DNA of 64,000 nt from Amphiduros pacificus (taxonomy: Eukaryota > Annelida > Polychaeta > Phyllodocida > Hesionidae), in assembly GCA_949316495.1 (NCBI GenBank), contig OX439012.1, positions 5,091,559 to 5,155,558 of the forward strand, given 5' to 3'. Below, one piece after another: positions 44,007-56,800 of the stretch. Position numbers and translations under genes: made by a program. Position 1 is the first letter of the stretch. Every line of letters begins with the position of its first letter. The notes under the pieces are model-generated. The model ran no database searches. It was not told the origin of the DNA and saw only the letters and a program-made list of their open reading frames with translations.

Positions 44007-44883
44007 ATGACAGTTCCAGGCTTCTTGAGTAAGGGTCTCAACCCAGACTTGACCCTAAGTGGCTCTGGGTTAACTTACAACAGTGATTCGCTAAAAGACT
44101 ACAAGAAGAGGCAGCCAGTATTCAATGCTGCATACGTCAACCAGTATTCCACCCGCAGTCTTAAAATAAAAAGCACTGACATCCTTTCTGCAAAGGATGT
44201 GTATAATGCAGCTGCAAATCACACCCAGTTAAGACTAGAATTGGATAACAACAGTCCAGACAGACAAGGAAGTGGGTATTCCACAAGGTCAAATTCAAGA
44301 GGTTCGGGATCTCATTTGCGCAATGGCTTTATTCAGAGAATGTCTTCCACGTCAAATAGTCTTTCAGGTTCACCCCGAAGTGGCAGAAGTCATATTGAAA
44401 GCCACCTTCAACATGAGAAGGACTACATCGAAATGGCACTCAATCTGAAACGATTTAAGCAGCAGCCACCTGGTGGCAACACACAGCAAGAGAACACAGT
44501 AGCTAAACCAATTAAGTTATTTCATGAGTCTCAGACACCAAGGAACCACATAGAAAAATCTGAGAAACTAGTACGATGTAAGTCAGAGCATTTAGACAAG
44601 GACGAAAAGTTGAGTACACAAGATTTCCTTGATCTCATTAGCCAGAGATGTACTTCAGTAGACTCAGAAAAGATGCATCAAAGTGCAATAGAACAATCTC
44701 CCTCCAATTTAGGGCAGGTTTTACCGGAACCTCCTCCAGACACCGCCAGGTCAAAAAGATCATCTCCTGGTCGTGTGGAGAGTCCCTCATCTGTTAATAG
44801 CATTGTGGCTGATCTTGTGCACAGCATCCTCCTGGAGGAAAATATTCCAATAAGCCCACCAGAGCCTTCATCAAATGATCATG
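44007..44883 (+). CDS. Unidentified polar protein, first coding exon
   Basis: Opens MTVPGFLSKGLNPDLTLSGS and stays open for 292 codons. It ends one base into a codon at a GTAAGA donor. Stretches such as YSTRSNSRGSGSHLRNGF and STSNSLSGSPRSGRS indicate low-complexity, likely phosphorylated, disordered sequence. HEKDYIEMALNLKRFKQ and STQDFLDLISQRCTS look like short helical motifs. Confidence 0.88.
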
Positions 44884-47800
44884 GTAAGACATTAAGTGTT
44901 GTCTGAAAAACTTATTTTATTTTCATGAAATCAATAATGTGAATATCTTTACCTTAAACTTGAGATCAAATGTTAATCTTCGTCAATAAGTTTACTCAGG
45001 GAAACCAATTTTAGAATAAATTGTAGTTTACTCTGTCTGACTGCCGGTCATGCATAATTACTGGATCTGTCTGATCTTCACTGGTTCTGTCTGATCCACA
45101 AAAAATTACAAGTCAAACCGCACCCGAGATAAACCTTACCTTAATAAAATGACCTGCAAGACAATCCATAGCTGCCCCAAATGATCCTGTTGCCAGTTAA
45201 TTCAAACACTTTTCGTCGTTGTTTAATTATTTGAATTATTTTTCTCTGTCATTTATTCTGAGAAAGCCATCTATGCGATGCTGAAAGATGCTGTGCTTCC
45301 AGTTTCCAATGTAGTTAAACCAGTCTGTCACAGTCCTTGGGAAATAGCTGTATCATAACTTGTTGCCATTTCTACAAAGCCATTTTGGTTTTTCCTTGTA
45401 CGTGCAGATTTTATTTTGACATGCTCTGGTAGTTTTAAAACTATTTCACCATTTATAGCCTTGTAGAATAAACCAGCCTCTGAGTCCTCCTTCTCCCTGC
45501 TTGTGAATCCCATTTTAGGTCTTCCAGAATTTTTGTTACAGTGCCTGTTTCTCTCTTAGAGTTGCTAGTCACAAATCTTGCTGCTCGTCTTTGCACTGAT
45601 TCTATTTGGTCAATATCTTTCTTGGTGTAAGGGTTCCTTACATTACTTTGCTAGTCACAAATCTTGCTGCTCGTCTTTGCACTGATTCTATTTGGTCAAT
45701 ATCTTTCTTGTACTCAGCATGGCAAGGTAGAGTCACATACTACCTCTGCCACAATTGCCATGAAATGCAGAAAGCCATTTCCTTATATTAGCATACAATT
45801 GCCACAGAGCCCTGCATTTGGTTAGCTCTTAGGCCATGCACAATGACAGAACTGTACATGTGTACTTTGTCTAGTTCAAAGGCAAAATTATATCATTGAA
45901 AAATTATATCATTGATATATCAGTTTGTTTGAGATTTTTACATCACTTTTAAAGTTATTTCAGTCATTTCATGATGAGACCTGATTTTATTGGCTTTCAC
46001 CAAAAGAAAAAAATCAGAATTTTTGCTCCACCCTCCTTGAATATCAGTGCTCCATCACCTGATTGTTTTTGATTGACTATTTTGGTATACTTGTCACTGA
46101 CATCTCAACTTATCAATTGTTGTGCTCACTTTCTAGTCATAACAATGACACCAATTGGCCATGCAACAAAGCAAAATATCTGACTTCTTATTGGCTAAAA
46201 AGAGGTCAACCCTGGTCTATACTTGCAGAGCCAGGTGTAAACCCTGGGTGTGCCATGGGAGTATACTTACATTAAAATATCGGTACTCATTTGACTGTTC
46301 ACAGATAGACTATCCTTGTCCAACCAAAATAGTAGGACAATCGCAGATCTCTCGTTTAAATTAAATGAGTTTGTGCAGCGGGTGAATAATGTCGCTAATT
46401 ATTGGAGGGTTTTTCTGATATTTTCTCATAAATAAATAGAACAGGGAAACCTCAAACAACTACTGCATATTTCCAGTGACATATGGCCGGAATTCCAGCC
46501 AAAACATACCAGCACCTGTGAGGTCATTTACTGTCCCATTATATGGGTCAGTTATTAGTGTCTAGTTCACAGAGTAACATAAATTACAGGGTGCACATGA
46601 CTGAAGCCAGCGATTTTCGCCAAAATCTGTTGCTGTACCACCAGATCCGTTGTTTACACATGTGGCAGATTTGGCTTTCGCCGGTGAAAGCCAAATCTGC
46701 CAGGATGTACAGCCTGGCAGACCAGCAAACTCGGCAGCGGATGGACTCGCCGCTGACACCCGATTGGTCCAGCAAAATGTGCCACTCTGCACACGATTGT
46801 TTATTTGGTTATTTTTGCCACCCTACTCCAGTGTCTACCCACAGCTTGTTGAAAATTGTTATTTAAATCAGCTGACTTTGTTTGTAATGAGCTTATAGAT
46901 ATATGTGGACATATTGATATGGAGCATAGCATTGTTGATTTCATCCCATATTATGCCTCCACAGAAGAACATTTACTTCAAGGCAATGTTTTGCCAAATG
47001 AATATTAACACAGGACAGATTCTCATAAAACAATTTTTACAATAAATTCTGCAACATTTGGTGAATTTGAAAACAAGTTACCTTGCATTACATCGGTAGT
47101 TCTCACTACCTATGCTCTGACCTGTCGGCCTATTCACAATCGTGTGCAGAGTGGCACTTTGCGGATTTGTTGATTCGCTGGTAGGCAAATCCGCCGCTAT
47201 ACTGCCAGATCCTCCGGTAACACATGATTGGGCGGAAACCGTCGGCTTCAATCATGTGCACCCTGAGACGCCGAGAATCTGTATGAATAATCATTTATTC
47301 TGTCACCAATCAGTTCTCAGCCAGATTTTTATGAATAATCATAACTTTGCATTTTATTCTGTGTGCATATTTATAATTGGTGGCAGGGACTGATATGATA
47401 AAAAAAGTCCTGCTATGGAGGGTAAAACAAGTCACAGACCTTACATAGCTGTAGCACCCCAGGCCTTGACATAAAGAGAAAAATGTTGGTTGCCCAGTTG
47501 GGCCACCAGAGCATGAGAAGTAGTGGCCCGAAGTTTCTAGGGATAATAGGATGTGTGATACAATAAAGAGCATTGTACATAAGGCTGTATAGTGTCTGAG
47601 TGGGGGATACTTGTCCTAATCAAATATTGATCGTGATATGATATCTATCGAGGATTAGAATAATAATATCAAGATAGTTTGGGCCACTAAAAGACCAAAA
47701 ATATGGTTGCCCAACTGGGCCACTACAGCAGAGCATTCACTGGCCCAAACAGAGGATCTGGTGGCCCCAGGCCACCGGGCCAGTGCGTATGTCAAGCCCT

Positions 47801-50635
47801 GCACCCTTATCACAAGGCAAATTGTTAAAACATAGACATTTGCCATATCTGAACAAAATAAATCTCAATAAATTTCATATCAAGGAAGTTTGAATATGGT
47901 TGATGTTGAACTACTCAACAGTATGAGATGTTGAACTTTTAAACAAAAATTCTGGTTTAAAATCGTGTTGTTATGGATATAAATATAATTGATTTTATAC
48001 ATTTTAGAGTTTTAAATTTGTTTTGTAAATGCTATTTGAAATAAAAAACATATTTAATGTAGTTTAATTTCTTTGTGTAATTTTGGTTTATAAAATGGTG
48101 CTTGTAACTGGTTCATTATGAACAAATTGACACAGCGCCTAATATTTACCATTAAACATAGCATAACCACCTGCACCACCTGCTGAGAGAGACACCATGA
48201 ATAGTTTATGATCAAGGATTAACATGGGATTAAGGTTGGGGAAAAGGATCAATACCTTCTGCTTAACCAGTTGCCAATCCAGGCATGAATTAAACATCGG
48301 TCAAGATGGTCAATGATCTTCAATCTTTTTTTCTTCTATAAAATCATACTGCACCATTTTTTTTTAGAATCACATGATTTTTCCTGAACGTTTACTCTCA
48401 TGCAACTTTAGTCCAGAAAGATTGCTGTTTGATCATTACTTTATTGAGATATATATTAGTTCAAAACAGTTTCACTTAATGAGCAAATTAAAATCCGACA
48501 GCGTTAAAGAGTTAAGCACTCACATTAAATCCTCCATAAAATTAGACCTACAGTTTTAACAGTCTCATTTTCACGTCAGCTCTTCAGTTCAAACCAGACA
48601 TCAATGGAGCCACACAAATTGGTCATTATACAAATTAGGACACTCTTTATTACCTTAACATGTCACCTTAAACATGGATACAGCTGAAAGCTTGAACTTT
48701 AAAAGCATTCATGACCTAACAGGGTTACAGAATAGAACTGTGAAATTTGATATATTAGTAAAACTTTGTGTGACTATATGATGGTTTGGATCAGACTGAA
48801 TGTTTTGCGAAGCATACAGCATTACCATGTCTGAGAGCTGGAGTTGGGAAGTGTTTATCCAGGAATAAACTCATAAGAATTTTAACTGAGACTAAAACTG
48901 CCAGTTATCCGGTTATAATTTTGGGGAATCTACTTATTCCAATTTAGTAGCATGCTTGAGGACTTGGATGAGAATTGAGTGATTGTATTACTTGGTAATG
49001 ACATCCTTCTTTTATCTGCCAGCGGTGAAACTAAAATCCTGGCAACTCAAGTATGAAACTTATAAAGGTAAAGGTATTTTAACATTCATATCACAAGCTT
49101 ATTTTCTGAAACACTTGTTTGAGCGCCGGGTTTTCCGAGCAATTCCAACCAAGGAATATGATATTGGATACTTTATTTCTGTCACGATTTGGTTTGTTAT
49201 TTCATTTTCTTTAATGAATATTTAATATTGCTTATATTAAAATCCTAACTTTATCATACAGAGCAAATTAAACAATGTTAAATACAATATTGATAAAGAA
49301 AAAAACTATTATGGTAACACTATTTATTATATTGTATATTTTCAGCTGCGTTAGACCAGATTGACTTGCAGTCTTTAAAGAAAAAATCAAGGAAAAAAAA
49401 GAAAAGATCTGGGAAGAAGTCGAGATTAAAAAACAAAAGGTCTGATAAAGAAAAGTCAGAGACTGAGTCACCGTATGGACATGTTTCTAGTATGGTGATG
49501 CATGAGAGACCCTCAAGGCTTGAGAAAACTGTGGAAATGGACCAGCTTCAAGCTTTTGTAAAACCCATGCAAGTTCTTCCGGCAAATCCCAAAAAACTTG
49601 TCAAGCAGTTGTCTGTGACATACCCTAAAGACAGCAGGACGCGGATGTCGTTACCTCACCCTGTCACTCACAGACTAAGCCACACCCTGCAAGCTGCCAA
49701 TCAAAAGCCAAGCTCCACTCTCCAGACCTCGCAGGTTTCTCTGTCATTGGCCTCCAGTTTGAACGTGATGCCGAGGCGGTCGTTATCTCAGGTGACAGGG
49801 TCGCTGAGGCAGGTCGGAGACGTATCGCGGCTGAAGGCGGCTGCCCTGGCAGAGGCACAGTTAGGACGCCTGGTCAAAGTGTTTTTGTCCGAACGGCAGT
49901 CGGGAATGTTGACTGAGTCTGGGTTGGAGTTTCCTTGTGCCCCGCCCACCACGCCAATGCCAGACATGCTCAGGAGGTACGAGTACATCCCCAGTATGAA
50001 CGATATCAGAGTGAGTATTCTGTTTACAATATATTAGCATATATAAATAATACATAAAAAAATAGCTTTCAGGATTTTGGTAACTGGCCATCTTGATTAA
50101 AATTCAGCATGATATAATGGCCCATCCCAGTTAAATTCAGCATGATATAATGGCCCATCCCAGTTAAATTCAGCATGATATAATAGCCCATCCCAGTTAA
50201 AATCAGCATGATATAATGGCCCATCCCAGTTAAATTCAGCATGATATAATGGCCCATCCCAGTTAAATTCAGCATGATATAATGGCCCATCCCAGTTAAA
50301 TTCAGCATGATATAATGGCCCATCCCAGTTACATTCAGCATGATATAATGGCCCATATAAGTTAAAATCAGCATGATATAATGGCCCATCCCAGTTAAAT
50401 TCAGCATGATATAATGGCCCATATCAGTTAAAATATCTGATTGATAAATAATCTATAATGCATTTAAAAAAATATTTCCCATTTTCAGTCTCAAAGAGCT
50501 GTGAAAGTGCAGCTGGAAAGTATGAAGAAACATGAAAAGCAAAAGAAGGAGAAACTACATGAAGAAAAGTTAAAGCAAGACAGAATCAATGAGAAACTCC
50601 AAGAAAAAAGTAACAAAATAAGACAAAGAAGAGAG
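44007..50635 (+). CDS. Unidentified large polar protein with basic and coiled-coil segments (5' part, 3 exons)
   Basis: Exons 44007-44883, 49346-50010 and 50489-50635 join in frame (phase 1, then phase 0) into 563 residues, and the donor GTAAGT at 50636 carries the gene past the window edge. Residues 1-292 are Ser-, Asn- and Gln-rich and look disordered. Residues about 304-325 are a Lys/Arg-rich run that resembles a nuclear or nucleolar signal. Residues about 440-514 are more conserved in style (LAEAQLGRLVKVFLSE, MLRRYEYIPSMNDIR). Residues 515-563 form a charged helix of EKQKKEKLHEEKLKQ type, likely coiled coil. I do not recognise the family. The first in-frame ATG after a stop is at 44007, so the start is secure unless there is an upstream exon. 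It shares a promoter with NIP7, and an RFX X-box there hints at a ciliary role, which is inference only. Confidence 0.85.
45255..45775 (-). mobile_element. LINE (non-LTR retrotransposon) 3'-end fragment
   Basis: On the minus strand, broken frames read DIDQIESVQRRAARFVTSNS and later QLFPRTVTDWFNYIG. These match the conserved tail of CR1/Jockey-type reverse-transcriptase ORFs (EKVQRRAARFV ... SFFPRTVRDWN). It is stop-ridden, frameshifted and lacks the RT core. A ~95-bp block ('gctagtcacaaatcttgctg') is duplicated at about 45561 and 45650. It lies in intron 1 of the right-hand gene. Confidence 0.8.
46588..46800 (+). mobile_element. Small TIR element M2, copy 1 (plus orientation)
   Basis: Ends 'cagggtgcacatga' and 'tgccactctgcacacgattg'. 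It contains a perfect 17-bp-arm hairpin at 46663-46702. An inverted, diverged copy lies at 47138-47272. Confidence 0.6.
46663..46702. repeat. Perfect inverted repeat, 17-bp arms, 6-bp loop
   Basis: TGGCAGATTTGGCTTTC and GAAAGCCAAATCTGCCA face each other across GCCGGT. Confidence 0.95.
47138..47272 (-). mobile_element. Small TIR element M2, copy 2 (inverted)
   Basis: 'cacaatcgtgtgcagagtgg' and 'ggcttcaatcatgtgcaccc' are the reverse complements of the two ends of copy 1, so the pair forms a large foldback with about 340 bp between. Confidence 0.6.
47460..47800 (-). mobile_element. hAT-like MITE family M1, full-length copy (341 bp)
   Basis: Terminal inverted repeats CAGGCCTTGACATA and (reverse complement of the right end) AGGGCTTGACATAC. 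GCACCC flanks both sides (47454-47459 and 47801-47806) as a possible target duplication. 'gtggcccagttgggcaacca' occurs near both ends in inverted orientation. Non-coding. The CAGG ends suggest the hAT superfamily, but the short target duplication leaves this open. Confidence 0.8.
47807..49345. other. Intron 1 of right-hand gene, unremarkable part
   Basis: AT-rich. The 80-codon open frame at 48983-49225 has no homology that I recognise and no splice context. Confidence 0.5.
49346..50010 (+). CDS. Unidentified polar protein, second coding exon
   Basis: The acceptor is ATTTTCAG. The exon completes an Ala codon, then reads ALDQIDLQSLKKKSRKKKK. It contains a Lys/Arg run and a Ser/Thr-rich linker, then ALAEAQLGRLVKVFLSERQ and MLRRYEYIPSMNDIR. 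The donor GTGAGT is in phase 0. Confidence 0.9.
50092..50432 (+). repeat. 33-bp minisatellite, ~10 copies
   Basis: The unit is 'ttcagcatgatataatggcc' then 'catcccagttaaa'. Copies are nearly identical. It sits in the 478-bp intron between the second and third exons of the right-hand gene. Open minus-strand frames here are artefacts (period 11 codons). Confidence 0.97.
50489..50635 (+). CDS. Unidentified polar protein, third coding exon (charged helix)
   Basis: The acceptor is CATTTTCAG. The exon has 49 codons beginning SQRAVKVQLESMKKHEKQKK and ending KSNKIRQRRE, then a GTAAGT donor. Alternating Lys, Glu and Gln predicts a long helix or coiled coil. The following intron is at least 13.3 kb and is almost entirely one satellite array. 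Confidence 0.88.
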
Positions 50636-50839
50636 GTAAGTGAAACAAAACTTAAGACTGCTTAAAAATTTGATAAGATTTAGCCTTTTGAGTTAAAAAT
50701 TCTTTATGCCAAAATCAAAGATCAGTGCTGTCTTTTCTAGATGTAGAGTAGTTGTAGCCTCAGATGACAAATGCTCATAGTGCCAGCCAGACAGATATCT
50801 TAAAATTTATATCTTGGCTGATATTACCATGCTAAAAGA

Positions 50840-53800
50840 CTTTGTCAGACTGATATTGCAGTGTCCTCAAATATTCCTAGACCTAGCCAGACTGATGCTG
50901 CAATGTTCTCAGAATCCAAATACTCCGAGACCTAGCCAGACTGATACTGCAATGTTCTCAGAATGCAAATACTCCTAGACCTGATTGATGCTGCAATGTT
51001 CTCAGAATGCAAATACTCCTAGACCTAGCCAGACTGATATTGCAATATTCTCAGAATGCAAATACTCCTACACCTAGCCAGACTGATGCTGCAATATTCT
51101 CAGAATGCAAATACTCTTAGACCTTACTGATGCTGCAATGTTCTCAGAATGCAAATACTCCTAGACCTAGCCAGACTGATGCTGCAATGTTCTCAGAATG
51201 CAAATCCTCTGAGACCTAGCCAGACTGATATTGCAATATTCTCAGAATGCAAATACTCCTAGACCTGACTGATGCTACAATATTTTCAGAATGCAAATAC
51301 TCCTAGACCTAGCCAGACTGAGGTTGCAATATTCTCAGAATGCAAATACTCCTAGACCTGACTGATGCTGCAATGTTCTCAGAATGCAAATCCTCTGAGA
51401 CCTAGCCAGACTGATATTGCAATATTCTCAGAATGCAAGTACTCCTAGACCTAGTCAGACTGATATTGCAATATTCTCAGAATGCAAATACTCCTAGACC
51501 TAGCCAGACTGATATTGCAATATTCTCAGAATGCAAGTACTCCTAGACCTAGCCAGACTGATATTGCAATATTCCCATAATGCAAATACTCCTAGACCTA
51601 GCCAGACTGATGCTGCAATATTCTCAGAATGCAAATCCTATGAGACCTAGCCAGACTGATATTGCAATATTCTCAGAATGCAAATACTCCTAGACCTGAC
51701 TGATGCTGCAATGTTCTCAGAATGCAAATACTCCTAGACCTAGCCAGACTGAGGTTGCAATATTTCAGAATCCAAATTCTCTTTGACCTGACTGATGCTG
51801 CAATGTTCTCAGAATGCAAATACTCCTAGACCTAGCCAGACTGATGCTGCAATGTTCGTAGAATGCAAATACTCCTAGACCTAGCCAAACTGATTCTGCA
51901 ATGTTCTCAGAATGCAAATACTCCTAGACCTAGCCAGACTGAGGTTGCAATATTTCAGAATCCAAATTCTCTTTGACCTGACTGATGCTGCAATGTTCTT
52001 AGAATGCAAATACTGCTAGACCTAGCCAGACTGATGCTGCAATATTTTAGAATCCAAATTCTCCGAGACCTAGCCAGACTGATATTGTGATGTTCTCAGA
52101 ATGCAAATACTCCTAGACCTGACTGATGCTGCAATGTTCTCAGAATGCAAATCCTCTGAGACCTAGCCAGACTGATGTTGCAATATTCTCAGAATCCAAA
52201 TACTCCTAGATCTAGCCAGACTGATATTGCAATATTCTCAGAATGCAAATACTCCTAGACCTACCCAGACTGATGCTGCAATGTTCTCAGAATGCAAATC
52301 CTCTGAGACCTAGCCAGACTGATGTTGCAATATTCTCAGAATCCAAATACTCCTAGACCTAGCCAGACTGATATTGCAATATTCTCAGAATGCAAATACT
52401 CCTAGACCTTACTGATGCTACAATATTCTCAGAATGCAAATACTCCTAGACCTAGCCAGACTGAGGTTGCAATATTTCAGAATCCAAATGCTCCTAGACC
52501 TAGCCAGACTGATGCTGCAATGTTCTCAGAATGCGAATACTCCTAGACCTAGCCAGACTGATGCTGTAATGTTCTCAGAATGCAAATACTCCTAGACCTA
52601 GCCAGACTGATGCTGCAATGTTCTCAGAATCCAAATACTCCGAGACCTAGCCAGACTGATGCTGCAATGTTCTCAGAATCCAAATACTCCTAGACCTGAT
52701 TGATGCTGCAATGTTCTCAGAATGCAAATCCTCTGAGACCTAGCCAGACTGATGTTGCAATATTTTCAGAATGCAAATACTCCTAGACCTCGCCAGACTG
52801 ATATTGCAATATTCTCAGAATGCAAATACTCCTAGACCTAGCCAGACTGATATTGCAATATTCCCAGAATGCAAATACTCCTAGACCTAGCCAGACTGAT
52901 GCTGCAATGTTCTCAGAATGCAAATCCTCTGAGACCTAGCCAGACTGATATTGCAATATTCTCAGAATGCAAATACTCCTAGACCTTACTGATGCTGCAA
53001 TGTTCTCAGAATGCAAATCCTCCTAGACCTAGCCAGACTGATGCTGCAATATTCTCAGAATTCAAATACTCCTAGACCTAGCCAGACTGAGGTTGCAATA
53101 TTTCAGAATCCAAATTCTCTTTGACCTGACTGATGCTGCAATGTTCTTAGAATGCAAATACTGTTAGACCTAGCCAGACTGATGCTGCAATATTTTAGAA
53201 TCCAAATTCTCCGAGACCTAGCCAGACTGATATTGCGATGTTCTCAGAATGCAAATACTCCTAGACCTGACTGATGCTGCAATGTTCTCAGAATGCAAAT
53301 CCTCTGAGACCTAGCCAGACTGATGCTGCAATGTTCTCAGAATGCAAATACTCCGAGACATAGCCAGACTTATGTTGCAATATTCTCAGAATCCAAATAC
53401 TCCTAGATCTAGCCAGACTGATATTGCAATATTCTCAGAATGCAAATACTCCTAGACCTAGCCAGACTGATGCTGCAATATTCTCAGAATGCAATTACTG
53501 CAAGACCTAGCCAGACTGATGCTGCAATATTTTAGAATCCAAATACTCCTAGACCTAGCCAGATTGATGCTGCAATATTCTCAGAACGCAAATACTCCTA
53601 GACCTGACTGATGTTGCAATGTTCTCAGAATGCAAATCCTCTGAGACCTAGCCAGACTGATGTTGCAATGTTCTCAGAATGCAAATACTCCTAGACCTCG
53701 CCAGACTGATATTGAAATATTCTCAGAATGCAAATACTCCTAGACCTTACTGATGCGACAATATTCTCAGAATGCAAATACTCCTAGACCTAGCCAGACT

Positions 53801-56800
53801 GAGGTTGCAATATTTCAGAATCCAAATGCTCCTAGACCTAGCCAGACTGATGCTGCAATGTTCTCAGAATGCGAATACTCCTAGACCTAGCCAGACTGAT
53901 GCTGTAATGTTCTCAGAATGCAAATACTCCTAGACCTAGCCAGACTGATGCTGCAATATTCTCAGAATGCAAATACTCCTAGACCTAGCCAGACTGATGC
54001 TGCAATGTTCTCAGAATGCAAATACTCCTAGACCTAGCCAGACTGATGCTGCAATGTTCTCAGAATGCAAATACTCCTAGACCTAGCCAGACTGATATTG
54101 CAATATTCTCAGAATGCAAATACTCCTAGACCTAGCCAGACTGATGCTGCAATATTCTCAGAATGCAATTACTGCAAGACCTAGCCAGACTGATGCTGCA
54201 ATATTTTAGAATCCAAATACTCCTAGACCTAGCCAGACTGATGCTGCAATATTCTCAGAATGCAAATACTCCTAGGCCTGACTGATGCTGCAATGTTCTC
54301 AGAATGCAAATCCTCTGAGACCTAGCCAGACTGATGTTGCAATATTCTCAGAATCCAAATACTCCTAGATCTAGCCAGACTGATATTGCAATATTCTCAG
54401 AATGCAAATACTCCTAGACCTAGCCAGACTGATGCTGCAATGTTCTCAGAATGCAAATCCTCTGAGACTTAGCCAGACTGATGTTGCAATATTTTCAGAA
54501 TGCAAATACTCCTAGACCTCGCCAGACTGATATTGCAATATTCTCAGAATGCAAATACTCCTAGACATAGCCAGACTGATATTGCAATATTCCCAGAATG
54601 CAAATACTCCTAGACCTAGCCAGACTGATGCTGCAATGTTCTCAGAATGCAAATCCTCTGAGACCTAGCCAGACTGATATTGCAATATTCTCAGAATGCA
54701 AATACTCCTAGACCTTACTGATGCTGCAATGTTCTCAGAATGCAAATACTCCTAGACCTAGCCAGACTGATGCTGCAATATTCTCAGAATTCAAATACTC
54801 CTAGACCTAGCCAGACTGAGGTTGCAATATTTCAGAATCCAAATTCTCTTTGACCTGACTGATGCTGCAATGTTCTTAGAATGCAAATACTGTTAGACCT
54901 AGCCAGACTGATGCTGCAATATTTTAGAATCCAAATTCTCCAAGACCTAGCCAGACTGATATTGCGATGTTCTCAGAATGCAAATACTCCTAGACCTGAC
55001 TGATGCTGCAATGTTCTCAGAATGCAAATACTCCTAGACCTAGCCAGACTGAGGTTGCAATATTCTCAGAATGCAAATCCTCCTAGACCTAGCCAGACTG
55101 AGGTTGCAATATTTCAGAATCCAAATTCTCTTTGACCTGACTGATGCTGCAATGTTCTCAGAATGCAAATACTCCTAGACCTAGCCAGACTGATGCTGCA
55201 ATATTCTCAGAATTCAAATACTCCTAGACCTAGCCAGACTGAGGTTGCAATATTTCAGAATCCAAATTCTCTTTGACCTGACTGATGCTGCAATGTTCTC
55301 AGAATGCAAATACTCCTAGACCTAGCCAGACTGAAGCTACAATGTTCTTAGAATGCAAATACTCCTAGACCTAGCCAGACTGATGCTGCAATGTTCTCAG
55401 AATGCAAATACTCCTAGACCTAGCCAGACTGAGGTTGCAATATTTCAGAATCCAAATTCTCTTTGACCTGACTGATGCTGCAATGTTCTTAGAATGCAAA
55501 TACTGCTAGACCTAGCCAGACTGATGCTGCAATATTTGAGAATCCAAATTCTCCGAGACCTAGCCAGACTGATATTGTGATGTTCTCAGAATGCAAATAC
55601 TCCTAGACCTGACTGATGCTGCAATGTTCTCAGAATGCAAATCCTCTGAGACCTAGCCAGACTGATGTTGCAATATTCTCAGAATCCAAATACTCCTAGA
55701 TCTAGCCAGACTGATATTGCAATATTCTCAGAATGCAAATACTCCTAGACCTACCCAGACTGATGCTGCAATGTTCTCAGAATGCAAATCCTCTGAGACC
55801 TAGCCAGACTGATGTTGCAATATTCTCAGAATCCAAATACTCCTAGACCTAGCCAGACTGATATTGCAATATTCTCAGAATGCAAATACTCCTAGACCTT
55901 ACTGATGCTACAATATTCTCAGAATGCAAATACTCCTAGACCTAGCCAGACTGAGGTTGCAATATTTCAGAATCCAAATACTCCTAGACCTAGCCAGACT
56001 GATGCTGCAATGTTCTCAGAATGCAAATACTCCTAGACCTAGCCAGACTGATGCTGTAATGTTCTCAGAATGCAAATACTCCTAGACCTAGCCAGACTGA
56101 TGCTGCAATGTTCTCAGAATCCAAATACTCCGAGACCTAGCCAGACTGATGCTGCAATGTTCTCAGAATCCAAATACTCCTAGACCTGATTGATGCTGCA
56201 ATGTTCTCAGAATGCAAATCCTCTGAGACCTAGCCAGACTGATGTTGCAATATTTTCAGAATCCAAATACTCCTAGACCTCGCCAGACTGATAATGCAAT
56301 ATTCTCAGAATGCAAATACTCCTAGACCTAGCCAGACTGATATTGCAATATTCCCAGAATGCAAATACTCCTAGACCTAGCCAGACTGATGCTGTAATGT
56401 TCTCAGAATGCAAATACTCCTAGACCTAGCCAGACTGATGCTGCAATATTCTCAGAATGCAAATACTCCTAGACCTAGCCAGACTGATGCTGCAATGTTC
56501 TCAGAATGCAAATACTCCTAGACCTAGCCAGACTGATGCTGCAATGTTCTCAGAATGCAAATACTCCTAGACCTGATTGATGCTGCAATGTTCTCAGAAT
56601 GCAAATACTCCTAGACCTAGCCAGACTGATATTGCAATATTCTCAGAATGCAAATACTCCTAGACCTAGCCAGACTGATGCTGCAATATTCTCAGAATGC
56701 AATTACTGCAAGACCTAGCCAGACTGATGCTGCAATATTTTAGAATCCAAATACTCCTAGACCTAGCCAGACTGATGCTGCAATATTCTCAGAATGCAAA

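Noticed and set aside
48983-49225. 80-codon open frame with a hydrophobic C-terminus
   Set aside because: Inside an intron, AT-rich, no recognisable homology, no splice sites that fit the neighbouring exons.
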